Notes under the pieces: model-generated
Database searches by the model: none
What the model was told of the DNA's origin: nothing
What the model saw: the letters and a program-made list of their open reading frames with translations, nothing else
Part shown: piece after piece, positions 16,731-25,259 of the stretch
How the letters are laid out: each line of letters starts with the position of its first letter
Numbering within the stretch: position 1 is the first letter of the stretch
Assembly: GCF_004364935.1 (NCBI RefSeq)
Contig: NZ_SOBT01000009.1
Location: forward strand, 964,398-1,028,397
DNA from: Panacagrimonas perspica
Lineage (GTDB): Bacteria; Pseudomonadota; Gammaproteobacteria; Nevskiales; Nevskiaceae
Direction of reading: 5' to 3'
Length of the DNA: 64,000 nucleotides
Position numbers and translations under genes: made by a program

Positions 16731-16766
16731 CCCTCTCCCATGCGATGGAGCCGCATGGGGAGAGGG
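16731..16766 (-). terminator. Hairpin after the transglutaminase gene
   Basis: CCCTCTCCCATGCG pairs with CGCATGGGGAGAGGG, 14 bp with one bulge and a 7-base loop. On the minus strand it follows the transglutaminase stop and leads into a short CTTTTG run, so it fits an intrinsic terminator or a 3' stabiliser. Confidence 0.5.
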
Positions 16767-16782
16767 AGCCACTGTCTTGCTC

Positions 16783-19700
16783 TCAGCTAGGTCGGCGCAA
16801 ATCCAAGGTGCACGGATAATCCGGATTCGGCGACTCCGACGGCGGCCAGTACGTCGACGGCGTGTGCCCGCTCGGCTCGAAGCGCGACAGGCGCCGCGCC
16901 TCGGCCTCGTAGTTGTTGATCGGGAACGTCTCGTAGTTGCGACCGGCCGGGTGCATCACGTGATACGTGCAACCGGCGACGGCGCGACGATGACGCGCGT
17001 CGTAGAGATCGAACACCAGCGGCGTGTGCACGCCGATCGTGGGATGCAGCGCCGACGCCGGTTTCCAGGCGCGGTAGCGCAATCCACACACGTACTCGTC
17101 GCGCACGCCGGTGGCGCGCAGCGGCAGGCGGCGTCCGCTGACGGTGACGAAGTGACGACCCGGCACCAGCCCGCGCGTCTTGATCTGCACGCGTTCCAGG
17201 CTGGAGTCGACGAAGCGCGTCGTGCCGCCGGCGCTGCCTTCCTCGCCGAGCACCGGCCAGGGTTCGAGCGCGTGGCGCAGTTCCACCTCGATGCCCTGGT
17301 GGCCGATGGTGCCGTGCTGCGGGAAGCGGAACTCGAAGTGCGGCTCGAACCACTCCGCGCGGATCGGGTAGCCCCATTCCTTGAGTTCGTTGAGCACGTC
17401 GAGGAAGTCGGCCCAGACGAAGTGCGGCAGCATGAACTCGTCGTGCAGGCGCGTGCCCCAGCGGATCAGCGGCGCGGTGTAGGGCTTGTTCCAGAACGCC
17501 GAGATCAGCGAGCGCACCAGCAACTGCTGCACGAGGCTCATGCGTGCGTGCGGCGGCATCTCGAAGCTGCGGATCTCGAGCAGACCCAGACGACCGGTGG
17601 GGCCATCGGGCGAGTACAGCTTGTCGATCGACAGCTCGGTGCGATGCGTGTTGCCGGTGATGTCGATCAGGATGTTGCGGAACAGGCGATCGACCATCCA
17701 CAGCGGGAACTGCGCGGCATCGGCGCTGGTGCCGGCCGGCGGCAGTTGCGACAGCGCGATCTCCAGCTCGTACAGCGCCGAGTCGCGGCCTTCGTCGGGA
17801 CGCGGATGCTGCGACGTGGGGCCGATGAACAGCCCGGAGAACAGGTAACTCAGCGACGGATGGTTCTGCCAGAAGCGGATCATGCTCGCGAGCAGGTCGG
17901 GCCTGCGCAGGAACGGTGAATCCGCCGGCGTGCCCGCACCGACGACGATGTGATTGCCGCCGCCGGTTCCCACCGCACGGCCATCGATCAGGAATTTCTC
18001 GGTGCCCAGCCGCGTGAGGCGCGCCTGCTCGTAGATCTCCAGCGTGATCTCGCGCAACTGGTCCCAGGAATGCGCGGGATGGATGTTCACCTCGATCACG
18101 CCGGGATCCGGCGTCACGCGCAGCACGTTGAGGCGCGGGTCGGTCGGCGGCGGATAGCCTTCGAGGCGCACCGGCACGTCGAACTCGGCAGCGGCGTCCT
18201 CAACGGCGGTGACCAGATCCAGATAGTCGGCAAGACCTTCCACCGGCGGCATGAACACGCACAGGAAGCCTTCACGCGGCTCCACTGCCAGCGCGGTGCG
18301 CACGTTGCCGCCCTGCAGGTAGGCGCCGCGGCGTTCCGGCGGCGGCTGGTCGCGTTCCGACGTGAGCTTCTGCTGGCGCTCGCGGCGACGCTTCTCCTGC
18401 TCGGTGACCGGCGCCTGCAGGAACGGCTGGCGACGGATGTCGGGCGTGGGCAGCGGCTCGCGCTTGGCGAACGGGTCGTACGGAATGACCTGGGGCACGG
18501 CGCCGGCCGGCAGCCAGGGCAGCGTCTCCAGCGGCAGGCGGAAGCCCACGGGCGAGTCGCCCGGGATCAGGAACATGCGGCCGCCGCGGAAACTCCAGCG
18601 TTCGCTGATCCAGGCCTGCGTCTGCCAGCGCTGGACCGGCAGCGCGTAGCCCTTGGGCACATCGAGGCCGCGCGAGAACACGCGTGCGATGCGGGCGCGT
18701 TCCTCGGGGTCCTTGAGCTTGCTGTCGTCCGCGGAGACGTTCTCCGGCAGCTTGCGCTCCCGGTGCAGGTAATAGAACGCGTCCTCGTAGGCGGGGACCG
18801 CGTTGTCCGGATTCACCTCGAGCCGCTCGGCGATGCCGCGGATCAGCGCACGCGCCGAGAGTTCGTTGGCCTTGGTCGAGCCGTCGGCGAGATCACCACG
18901 CACGATGGGCTTGCCGTCGCCGCGCCAGTACAGCGCGTAGGCCCAGCGCGGCAGTGATTCGCCCGGGTACCACTTGCCCTGGCCGAACGTCAGCAGGCCG
19001 TTGGGTGCGAAGCGGTCCTTCAGGCGGCGGATGAGCTGGTTGGCGAGGCCCTCCTTCATCGGGCCGACGGCGGCGGTGTTCCACTCCGCGCCCTGCATGT
19101 CGTCGATCGAGATGAACGTAGGCTCGCCGCCCATCGTCAGGCGCACGTCGCCGGCCTTGAGCTTGGCGTCGACCTCGGCGCCGAGCTTGTCGACCGCCGC
19201 CCATTGTTCGTCGGTGTACGGCTTGGTGACGCGCGCGGTCTCGAGCACGCGCGTGACCTTCATCTCGTGCGCGAACTCGGTCTTGAGTTCGCCTTCGCCG
19301 GCGAAGGACATGGTCCCCGAGATCGGCGCGGCGGTGGCGGGTTCGGGCGTCGCGCACAGCGGGATGTGGCCTTCGCCCGCCATCAGGCCGGAGGTCGGGT
19401 CGAAGCCGATCCAGCCCGCGCCCGGCAGGTATACCTCGCACCAGGCGTGCAGGTCGGTGAAGTCGACCTCGGTGCCGCTCGGGCCATCGAGCGACTTCAC
19501 GTCCGGCGTGAGCTGCACGAGGTAGCCGGACACGAAGCGCGAAGCCAGGCCCAGGCGGCGCAGCAACTGTACGAACAGCCACGACGAGTCGCGGCAGGAG
19601 CCCGACGCGTTGGTCAGCGTCTCTTCCGGCGTCTGCACGCCGGGTTCCATGCGGATGAGGTACTTGATCGACTGCTGCAGCGACCGGTTCAGGTCCATCA

Positions 19701-20133
19701 GGAAGTCGATCGTGCGCATCGGCGTGCGCGGGATGCTGTCGACCAGCTGCTTGAACAGCGGCGTCATCTCGATCGTGCGCAGATACGGCTCGAGGTCCAG
19801 CTTGAGCGCGTCCGCGTACTTGAACGGATAGGTCTCCGCGTCCGGCTCGACGAAGAAGTCGAACGGGTTGTAGATCGCCATGTCGGCGATCAGGTCCACC
19901 GTCACCGAGAAGTGGTCCACCGGCTCCGGGAACACGACGCGCGCCTGCCAGTTGGAGAAGGCGTCCTGCTGCCAGTTGATGAAATGCGGCTCGGGCTCGA
20001 TCTTCAGCGAGTAGCTGAGCACGCGCGTACGCGAGTGCGGTGCGGGCCGCAGGCGGATGATCTGGGGCGACAACGTCACCCGGCGGTCGTAGGCGTAGAC
20101 CGTCTGGTGGAGCAAGGCAGCGTGCAGGGGCAT
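16783..20133 (-). CDS. Transglutaminase-like / DUF2126 giant protein
   Basis: 1116 aa from ATG 20133 (MPLHAALLHQ). An N-terminal bacterial transglutaminase-like part spans ~1-300: the triad is visible as Cys in NASGSCRDSSWL, His in DLHAWCEVYLPG and Asp in GFDPTSGLMAG. The remaining ~800 residues are the DUF2126 region (MGGEPTFISIDDM, GKWYPGESLPRWAYALYW, GTGGGNHIVVGAG, SPDGPTGRLGLLEIRSFEMP). This domain order and length are typical of the proteobacterial family usually found with small transglutaminases and circularly permuted ATP-grasp proteins, thought to make or modify peptides. Those partners are not next to it here. Confidence 0.92.
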   Translation of the reverse strand: MPLHAALLHQTVYAYDRRVTLSPQIIRLRPAPHSRTRVLSYSLKIEPEPHFINWQQDAFSNWQARVVFPEPVDHFSVTVDLIADMAIYNPFDFFVEPDAETYPFKYADALKLDLEPYLRTIEMTPLFKQLVDSIPRTPMRTIDFLMDLNRSLQQSIKYLIRMEPGVQTPEETLTNASGSCRDSSWLFVQLLRRLGLASRFVSGYLVQLTPDVKSLDGPSGTEVDFTDLHAWCEVYLPGAGWIGFDPTSGLMAGEGHIPLCATPEPATAAPISGTMSFAGEGELKTEFAHEMKVTRVLETARVTKPYTDEQWAAVDKLGAEVDAKLKAGDVRLTMGGEPTFISIDDMQGAEWNTAAVGPMKEGLANQLIRRLKDRFAPNGLLTFGQGKWYPGESLPRWAYALYWRGDGKPIVRGDLADGSTKANELSARALIRGIAERLEVNPDNAVPAYEDAFYYLHRERKLPENVSADDSKLKDPEERARIARVFSRGLDVPKGYALPVQRWQTQAWISERWSFRGGRMFLIPGDSPVGFRLPLETLPWLPAGAVPQVIPYDPFAKREPLPTPDIRRQPFLQAPVTEQEKRRRERQQKLTSERDQPPPERRGAYLQGGNVRTALAVEPREGFLCVFMPPVEGLADYLDLVTAVEDAAAEFDVPVRLEGYPPPTDPRLNVLRVTPDPGVIEVNIHPAHSWDQLREITLEIYEQARLTRLGTEKFLIDGRAVGTGGGNHIVVGAGTPADSPFLRRPDLLASMIRFWQNHPSLSYLFSGLFIGPTSQHPRPDEGRDSALYELEIALSQLPPAGTSADAAQFPLWMVDRLFRNILIDITGNTHRTELSIDKLYSPDGPTGRLGLLEIRSFEMPPHARMSLVQQLLVRSLISAFWNKPYTAPLIRWGTRLHDEFMLPHFVWADFLDVLNELKEWGYPIRAEWFEPHFEFRFPQHGTIGHQGIEVELRHALEPWPVLGEEGSAGGTTRFVDSSLERVQIKTRGLVPGRHFVTVSGRRLPLRATGVRDEYVCGLRYRAWKPASALHPTIGVHTPLVFDLYDARHRRAVAGCTYHVMHPAGRNYETFPINNYEAEARRLSRFEPSGHTPSTYWPPSESPNPDYPCTLDLRRPS

Positions 20134-20269
20134 GGGTCTTCGGTTCGATCCTGTCGCGGGCAGGGATGATACGTGGCCGCGTGCCCGCTTCCGCGGGAGG
20201 CTGCTGGTCGTAGCAAGAATCGATGCAGGGTAGGCGGCCACCCCTGTACTGCCCCCGGTCCGTGCTGTT

Positions 20270-20394
20270 CCTTCTCCCTCGGGGAGAAGGTGCCCCGAAG
20301 GGGCGGATGAGGGAGTGTCGGGTAGGGCACCGAATCTCCCTCACCCCCCGGCGGGCTCACGGGACTGACATTGAGTCAGTCCCGTAAGCCCGCC
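20270..20394. repeat. Intergenic hairpins upstream of kdp
   Basis: The divergent gap 20134-20496 holds a short hairpin (CCTTCTCCC tc GGGGAGAAGG, about 20270-20290) and a long one at 20350-20394 whose 20-base arms match at 19 positions (GGCGGGCTCACGGGACTGAC, loop ATTGA). They could stop transcription coming toward kdp or be a mobile palindromic element. No gene is present in this gap. Confidence 0.65.
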
Positions 20395-20424
20395 GCCTCT
20401 CCCTGCGGGAGAGGGGAGCACAGC

Positions 20425-20442
20425 CTTATGGAATCTTTATAG
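20425..20442 (+). promoter_or_regulatory. Candidate KdpE operator upstream of kdpFABC
   Basis: CTTATGGAATCTTTATAG contains two direct TTAT(G/A) repeats exactly 11 bases apart, the spacing of OmpR-family operators; the E. coli kdp operator is also a T/A-rich direct repeat with TTTATA. It lies ~55 bases upstream of kdpF. The core promoter is not obvious. Confidence 0.4.
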
Positions 20443-20496
20443 CCGGCCCCCGGTTTCCGTCTCGAATCTTCATGTTCCCCGGCGCACAGTGACCGC

Positions 20497-20586
20497 ATGA
20501 ACGCCGAGTCCTTGTTCGCCCTGCTGATCGCGGCCGCGGTTGCGGCCTACCTCGTCTACGCGCTGCTGCGCCCCGAACGCTTCTGA
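20497..20586 (+). CDS. kdpF: KdpF, small subunit of K+-transporting ATPase
   Basis: 29 aa, one hydrophobic helix ([18 protein letters not shown]) then a charged end RPERF, the standard KdpF form. KdpF stabilises the KdpFABC complex in the inner membrane. It is the first gene of the operon and ends 17 bases before kdpA. It is too short for normal gene calling but position and sequence are clear. Confidence 0.88.
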   Translation: MNAESLFALLIAAAVAAYLVYALLRPERF

Positions 20587-20603
20587 GCCCGGGAGACGCC
20601 GAC

Positions 20604-22301
20604 ATGCACGGGCACGACCTGTTCCGCTTCCTGTTGTTCGTGGCGCTGCTGCTCGCGCTGGCGCCGCCGCTGGGCGCCTGGCTGACGCGGGTGTTCGAAG
20701 GCCGTGCGCGCGGCCTGGGTGGAGTCGAAACGGGTCTTTACCGGGCGGCCGGCATCGACCCGGCGCGCGAGCAGACCTGGGCGACGTACGCACGCAGCCT
20801 GCTGGCCTTCAACGGCGTCGGCCTGGTGCTGCTGTTCGCGCTGCTGATGCTGCAGGGCGTGCTGCCGCTGAACCCGCAGCACCTGCCCGGACTGAGCTGG
20901 CACCTGGCGTTCAACACGGCGGCGAGTTTCATCACCAATACCAACTGGCAGTCCTACGGCGGCGAAAGCACGCTGTCCTATCTCTCGCAGATGGCCGGGC
21001 TGTGCGTGCAGAACTTCACCAGCGCGGCGACCGGCTTCGCGGTGGCGGTGGCGCTGATCCGCGGCATCACCCGCCGCGAGACGCGCTCGCTCGGCAATTT
21101 CTGGGCGGACATGACGCGCGTGACCTTGTACGTGCTGTTGCCTTTGTCCTTGCTGCTCGCGGTGTTCCTGGTCTGGCAGGGCGTGCCGCAGAACTTCGAC
21201 AGCTACGTGTCGGCCACGACGCTCGACGGCGGCACGCAGACGATCGCGCATGGCCCGGCCGCGTCGCAGATCGCGATCAAGCAGCTGGGCACCAACGGCG
21301 GCGGCTTCTTCAACGCCAATGCGGCGCACCCGTACGAGAACCCGACGCCGCTGTCGAACCTCGTGCAGGTGCTGTCGATCCTGCTGCTGCCGGCGGCGCT
21401 GGTGTTCGCGTTCGGCCGGATGGTGGGAGATCGCCGGCAGGGCTACCCGTTGCTGGCGGCGATGCTGCTGCTGTTCGTCGTCGGCTTCGGGATCGTCTAC
21501 GCGATCGAGTCGCACCCCAATCCCCTGCTGGCCTCGCTGCCGCTGGATCACCACGCCGGCAACCTCGAGGGCAAGGAGGCGCGCTTCGGTGTGTTCGATT
21601 CAGCGTTGTGGGCTACCGCGACGACGGCCGCGAGCAACGGCTCGGTGAACGCGATGCACGACAGCTTCCTGCCGCTGGGCGCGCTGGTGCCGCTGGTGAA
21701 CATGATGCTCGGCGAGATCGTGTTCGGCGGCGTCGGTGCCGGGCTGTACGGCATGCTGCTCTACGTGCTGCTGACGGTGTTCATCGCCGGCCTGATGGTG
21801 GGCCGCACGCCGGAGTACCTGGGCAAGAAGATCGAAGCGCGCGAAGTGCGTCTGCTGGTGCTCGCGATGCTGTCGATGCCGTTGTGCATCCTGGTGTTCG
21901 GCGCCGCCGCCATCGTCGTGCCGCAGAGCCTGTCCGGATTGCAGGATGCCGGCCCGCACGGCCTCACCGAGCTGCTCTACGCGTACACCTCGGCCGCCGC
22001 CAACAATGGTTCGGCCTTCGCCGGCTTCACCGCCAACCTGCCGTACACCAACACGATGCTGGGCCTGGCGATGCTGATCGGCCGCTACGCCTACATCCTG
22101 CCGCTGCTGGCCGTCGCCGGCAGCTTGGCCTCCAAGCGCGCGGCGCCGGTTTCCGCCGGCACCTTCCCGACGCACGCGCCGCTGTTCGTCGGCCTGCTGA
22201 TCGGCGTGATCCTGATCATCGGCGGCCTGACGTTCTTCCCGGTGCTGGTGCTGGGGCCGGTGGCGGAGCACTTCGCGATGCTGGCGGGGACCACCTGGTG
22301 A
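20604..22301 (+). CDS. kdpA: KdpA, K+-binding subunit
   Basis: 565 aa, about ten membrane helices. Potassium filter motifs are visible, e.g. [29 protein letters not shown] and [17 protein letters not shown]. KdpA belongs to the SKT channel-like superfamily and feeds K+ to KdpB. Normal length. The stop is followed by an unusual 185-base gap carrying a large inverted repeat before kdpB, where kdp genes are usually almost touching. Confidence 0.97.
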   Translation: MHGHDLFRFLLFVALLLALAPPLGAWLTRVFEGRARGLGGVETGLYRAAGIDPAREQTWATYARSLLAFNGVGLVLLFALLMLQGVLPLNPQHLPGLSWHLAFNTAASFITNTNWQSYGGESTLSYLSQMAGLCVQNFTSAATGFAVAVALIRGITRRETRSLGNFWADMTRVTLYVLLPLSLLLAVFLVWQGVPQNFDSYVSATTLDGGTQTIAHGPAASQIAIKQLGTNGGGFFNANAAHPYENPTPLSNLVQVLSILLLPAALVFAFGRMVGDRRQGYPLLAAMLLLFVVGFGIVYAIESHPNPLLASLPLDHHAGNLEGKEARFGVFDSALWATATTAASNGSVNAMHDSFLPLGALVPLVNMMLGEIVFGGVGAGLYGMLLYVLLTVFIAGLMVGRTPEYLGKKIEAREVRLLVLAMLSMPLCILVFGAAAIVVPQSLSGLQDAGPHGLTELLYAYTSAAANNGSAFAGFTANLPYTNTMLGLAMLIGRYAYILPLLAVAGSLASKRAAPVSAGTFPTHAPLFVGLLIGVILIIGGLTFFPVLVLGPVAEHFAMLAGTTW

Positions 22302-22320
22302 TGTGTTGCCGGGCGTTTTC

Positions 22321-22459
22321 ACCGCAAAGGCGCAAAGGGAAAAGAAAGGACGCAAAGGAAAAGAATGAAAACTCCGTCTCCTGAAATCGAGCTGCTCGAA
22401 CGGGAATCTGCCCTGATCCCATCTTTGCGACCTTTCTTTTCCCTTTGCGCCTTTGCGGT
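22321..22459. repeat. Long inverted repeat between kdpA and kdpB
   Basis: 37-base arms at 22321-22357 and 22423-22459 match at 36 of 37 positions; each arm holds CGCAAAGG repeats (e.g. ACCGCAAAGGCGCAAAGGGA) and the loop is 65 bases. Its purine-rich/pyrimidine-rich strands stand out from the GC-rich flanks. In the transcript it would form a long stem in the middle of the kdp operon. It has the look of a miniature palindromic element and no coding potential. Confidence 0.9.
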
Positions 22460-22486
22460 ATTTGGCTTCGATACCGCGCACACGCC

Positions 22487-24535
22487 ATGAAGACTCTCTC
22501 CCTGACACCCAATAACGCGCTATGGCTCTCCGCATCGCAGGCCAGCCTGCGCAAGCTCGACCCGCGCGCGCAGCTGCGCAACCCGGTGATGTTCGTCGTC
22601 TGGATCGGCGCGGTGTTCGTCAGCGTGCTGTGGCTGCGCGACCTGTTCGGCGACGGTGATGCCTTGTGGTCGGGGCAGATCGCGCTGTGGCTGTGGTTCA
22701 CGGTGCTGTTCGCGAACTTCTCCGAGAGCTTGGCCGAAGGCCGCGGCAAGGCGCGCGCGGATTCGTTGCGCTCGGCCAAGGGCGAGACCGAGGCCAAGAA
22801 GGTGCAGCGTGACGGCAAGCGCATCGAGCGCGTGTCCAGCCGCAGCCTGCGCGCGGGTGACATCGTGCTGGTGGAGGCCGGCGACAACATCCCGGGCGAC
22901 GGCGAGGTCATCGAGGGCATCGCCACCGTCAACGAAGCGGCCGTTACCGGCGAATCGGCACCGGTGCTGCGCGAATCGGGTGGCGATCGTTCGAGCGTGA
23001 CCGGCGGCACCAAGGTGGTCTCGGACTGGATCAAGGTGCGCATCACCGCCAATCCGGGCGAAAGCTTTCTGGATCGCATGATCGGCCTGGTCGAAGGCGC
23101 GGCGCGGCAGAAGACGCCGAACGAGCTCGCGCTGTCGGTGCTGCTCACCGGCCTGACCTTGATCTTCCTGATGGTCGCCGTGACCTTGCCGTTCTTCGCG
23201 CACTACTCAGGCGGCAAGCTGCCGGTGACGGCGCTGATCGCGCTGCTGGTCACGCTGATCCCGACGACGATCGGCGGCCTGCTGTCGGCCATCGGCATCG
23301 CCGGCATGGATCGTCTCGTGCGCGCCAACGTCATCGCCAAGTCCGGTCGCGCAGTGGAGGCGGCCGGCGACGTCGACGTGCTGCTGCTCGACAAGACCGG
23401 CACGATCACCTACGGCAACCGCATGGCCGAAGCCTTCCTGCCGGCGCCGGGTGTCGACGAGGTCGAGCTGACGCGTGTGTCGTGGCTGTCGTCGCTGTCG
23501 GACGGCACCGCAGAAGGCCGCTCGATCGTCGAGCTGGCGAAGCGCCGGCTGGGTGATCTGGGCAGCGACGCGCAGCGAGTGACGAAGTCGGTGGAGTTCA
23601 CGGCGCAGACGCGCCTGTCGGGCGCCGATCTCGACGACGGCACCGAGCTGCGCAAGGGCGCGGTGCAAGCGGTGATCACGTACGCGTTCGGCAGCGATGA
23701 GTCGCACGTGCCGCCGGCGTTCCGCAAGGCGGTGGAGCGCATCGCCGAATCCGGCGGTACGCCGCTGGCGGTCGCGGTGAAGCAGGGCGGCGAGACGCGG
23801 CTGCTCGGCGCGATCCATCTCAAGGACGTCGTGAAGCCCGGCATCCGCGCGCGCTTCGCCGAACTGCGTGCGATGGGCATCCGCACGGTGATGATCACCG
23901 GCGACAACCCGCTGACGGCGGCGAGCATCGCGGCCGAGGCCGGCGTCGACGACTTCCTCGCCGAGGCCACGCCCGAGCGCAAGCTCGAACTGATCCGCAA
24001 GGAGCAGCAGGGCGGGCGCATGGTCGCGATGTGCGGTGACGGCACCAACGATGCGCCGGCGCTGGCGCAGGCCGACGTCGGCGTGGCGATGAACGACGGC
24101 ACGCCAGCCGCGAAGGAAGCGGCCAACCTCGTCGATCTCGACAGCGACCCGACCAAGCTGATCCAGGTGGTCGAGATCGGCAAGCAGCTGTTGATCTCGC
24201 GCGGCTCGCTGACCACGTTCTCGATCGCCAACGACATCGCGAAATACTTTGCGATCCTGCCGGCGCTGTTCGTGAGCCTGTACCCGCAACTGGCGCCGCT
24301 GGACGTGATGCGCCTGCATTCGCCGCAGTCGGCGATCCTGTCCGCGATCATCTTCAACGCGCTGATCATCGTCGCGCTGATTCCGCTGGCGCTGCGCGGC
24401 GTGCGCTACGCGGCCCTGTCGGCGTCCGCGCTGCTGCGGCGCAACCTGCTGATCTATGGCCTCGGCGGCATTGTCGTGCCCTTCGTCGGCATCAAGCTGA
24501 TCGACGTGCTCGTGTCGGCCGTGGGCCTTGCCTGA
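22487..24535 (+). CDS. kdpB: KdpB, P-type ATPase subunit
   Basis: 682 aa. The ATG at 22487 ([10 protein letters not shown]) is chosen over an upstream in-frame start lying in the repeat-rich leader. The phosphorylation motif [10 protein letters not shown] has its Asp at residue 302. TGESAPV (actuator), [20 protein letters not shown] (hinge) and KdpB-typical [20 protein letters not shown] are present. It drives K+ uptake with ATP hydrolysis. kdpC follows 17 bases later. Confidence 0.97.
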   Translation: MKTLSLTPNNALWLSASQASLRKLDPRAQLRNPVMFVVWIGAVFVSVLWLRDLFGDGDALWSGQIALWLWFTVLFANFSESLAEGRGKARADSLRSAKGETEAKKVQRDGKRIERVSSRSLRAGDIVLVEAGDNIPGDGEVIEGIATVNEAAVTGESAPVLRESGGDRSSVTGGTKVVSDWIKVRITANPGESFLDRMIGLVEGAARQKTPNELALSVLLTGLTLIFLMVAVTLPFFAHYSGGKLPVTALIALLVTLIPTTIGGLLSAIGIAGMDRLVRANVIAKSGRAVEAAGDVDVLLLDKTGTITYGNRMAEAFLPAPGVDEVELTRVSWLSSLSDGTAEGRSIVELAKRRLGDLGSDAQRVTKSVEFTAQTRLSGADLDDGTELRKGAVQAVITYAFGSDESHVPPAFRKAVERIAESGGTPLAVAVKQGGETRLLGAIHLKDVVKPGIRARFAELRAMGIRTVMITGDNPLTAASIAAEAGVDDFLAEATPERKLELIRKEQQGGRMVAMCGDGTNDAPALAQADVGVAMNDGTPAAKEAANLVDLDSDPTKLIQVVEIGKQLLISRGSLTTFSIANDIAKYFAILPALFVSLYPQLAPLDVMRLHSPQSAILSAIIFNALIIVALIPLALRGVRYAALSASALLRRNLLIYGLGGIVVPFVGIKLIDVLVSAVGLA

Positions 24536-24552
24536 GCCAGAGGAACCGGAAC

Positions 24553-25137
24553 ATGAACAGCATTCTTCGTCCCGCGCTGGTGCTGACGCTGGGCTTCACG
24601 GCGCTGACCGGCGCGCTGTATCCGCTGGCCGTCACCGGCATCGCGCAGTCGCTGTTCCCGCAGCAGGCGCACGGCAGCCTGGTGGAGCACGGCGGGCACT
24701 TGATCGGCTCCGGGCTGATCGCGCAGGGCTTCACGTCCGATCGCTACTTCCATCCTCGGCCGTCAGCGGCCGGGCAGGGCTACGATGCGAGCGCATCGAG
24801 CGGCTCCAACCTGGGTCCCACCTCGAAAGCGCTGATGACGGCCGTCGCGGAACGCACCGCGGCGCTGCAGAAGGAGAACCCGGGCCAGGCCACGGTGCCA
24901 TCGGAACTGGTGACCGCCTCGGGCAGCGGCCTGGATCCGCATCTGTCGCCGGCTGGCGCGCAGTTCCAGGTGGCGCGCGTCGCCAAGGCCCGCGGCCTGA
25001 CGGCGGTCCAGGTGCAGCAGCAGGTCGATGCGCTGACCGAAGCGCGCGCGCTGGGGGTGTTCGGAGAAAAACGCGTCAACGTGCTGAAACTGAATCTGGC
25101 GCTCGATGCGCTGCCCGGTCTTGCACCCGTACCTTGA
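24553..25137 (+). CDS. kdpC: KdpC subunit
   Basis: 194 aa with one N-terminal membrane helix ([20 protein letters not shown]) and the KdpC periplasmic domain: [52 protein letters not shown]. It stabilises the ATPase complex. Canonical length and position, last gene of the transporter part. REP copy 10 separates it from kdpD. Confidence 0.96.
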   Translation: MNSILRPALVLTLGFTALTGALYPLAVTGIAQSLFPQQAHGSLVEHGGHLIGSGLIAQGFTSDRYFHPRPSAAGQGYDASASSGSNLGPTSKALMTAVAERTAALQKENPGQATVPSELVTASGSGLDPHLSPAGAQFQVARVAKARGLTAVQVQQQVDALTEARALGVFGEKRVNVLKLNLALDALPGLAPVP

Positions 25138-25146
25138 AGCACGAAA

Positions 25147-25234
25147 CCGTAGCCCGGGTGAAACCCGGGGCTTCTGGTTCGCGGAGAAAAAGCCCCCGCT
25201 CTTTGGCTTCGCGAAATTCAACACCCGGGCTACG
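25147..25234. repeat. REP/BIME copy 10
   Basis: The left arm CCGTAGCCCGGGTGAAACCC is intact; the right arm keeps only ACACCCGGGCTACG. It lies in the 122-base gap between kdpC and kdpD and may uncouple transporter and sensor expression. Confidence 0.8.
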
Positions 25235-25259
25235 CGGTGACGTGGCTTAAAGTAAACGC

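Noticed and set aside
20266-20420. CRISPR-like or rRNA-like structure upstream of kdp
   Set aside because: Only inverted repeats are present, with no regularly spaced direct repeats or spacers and no RNA gene signature.
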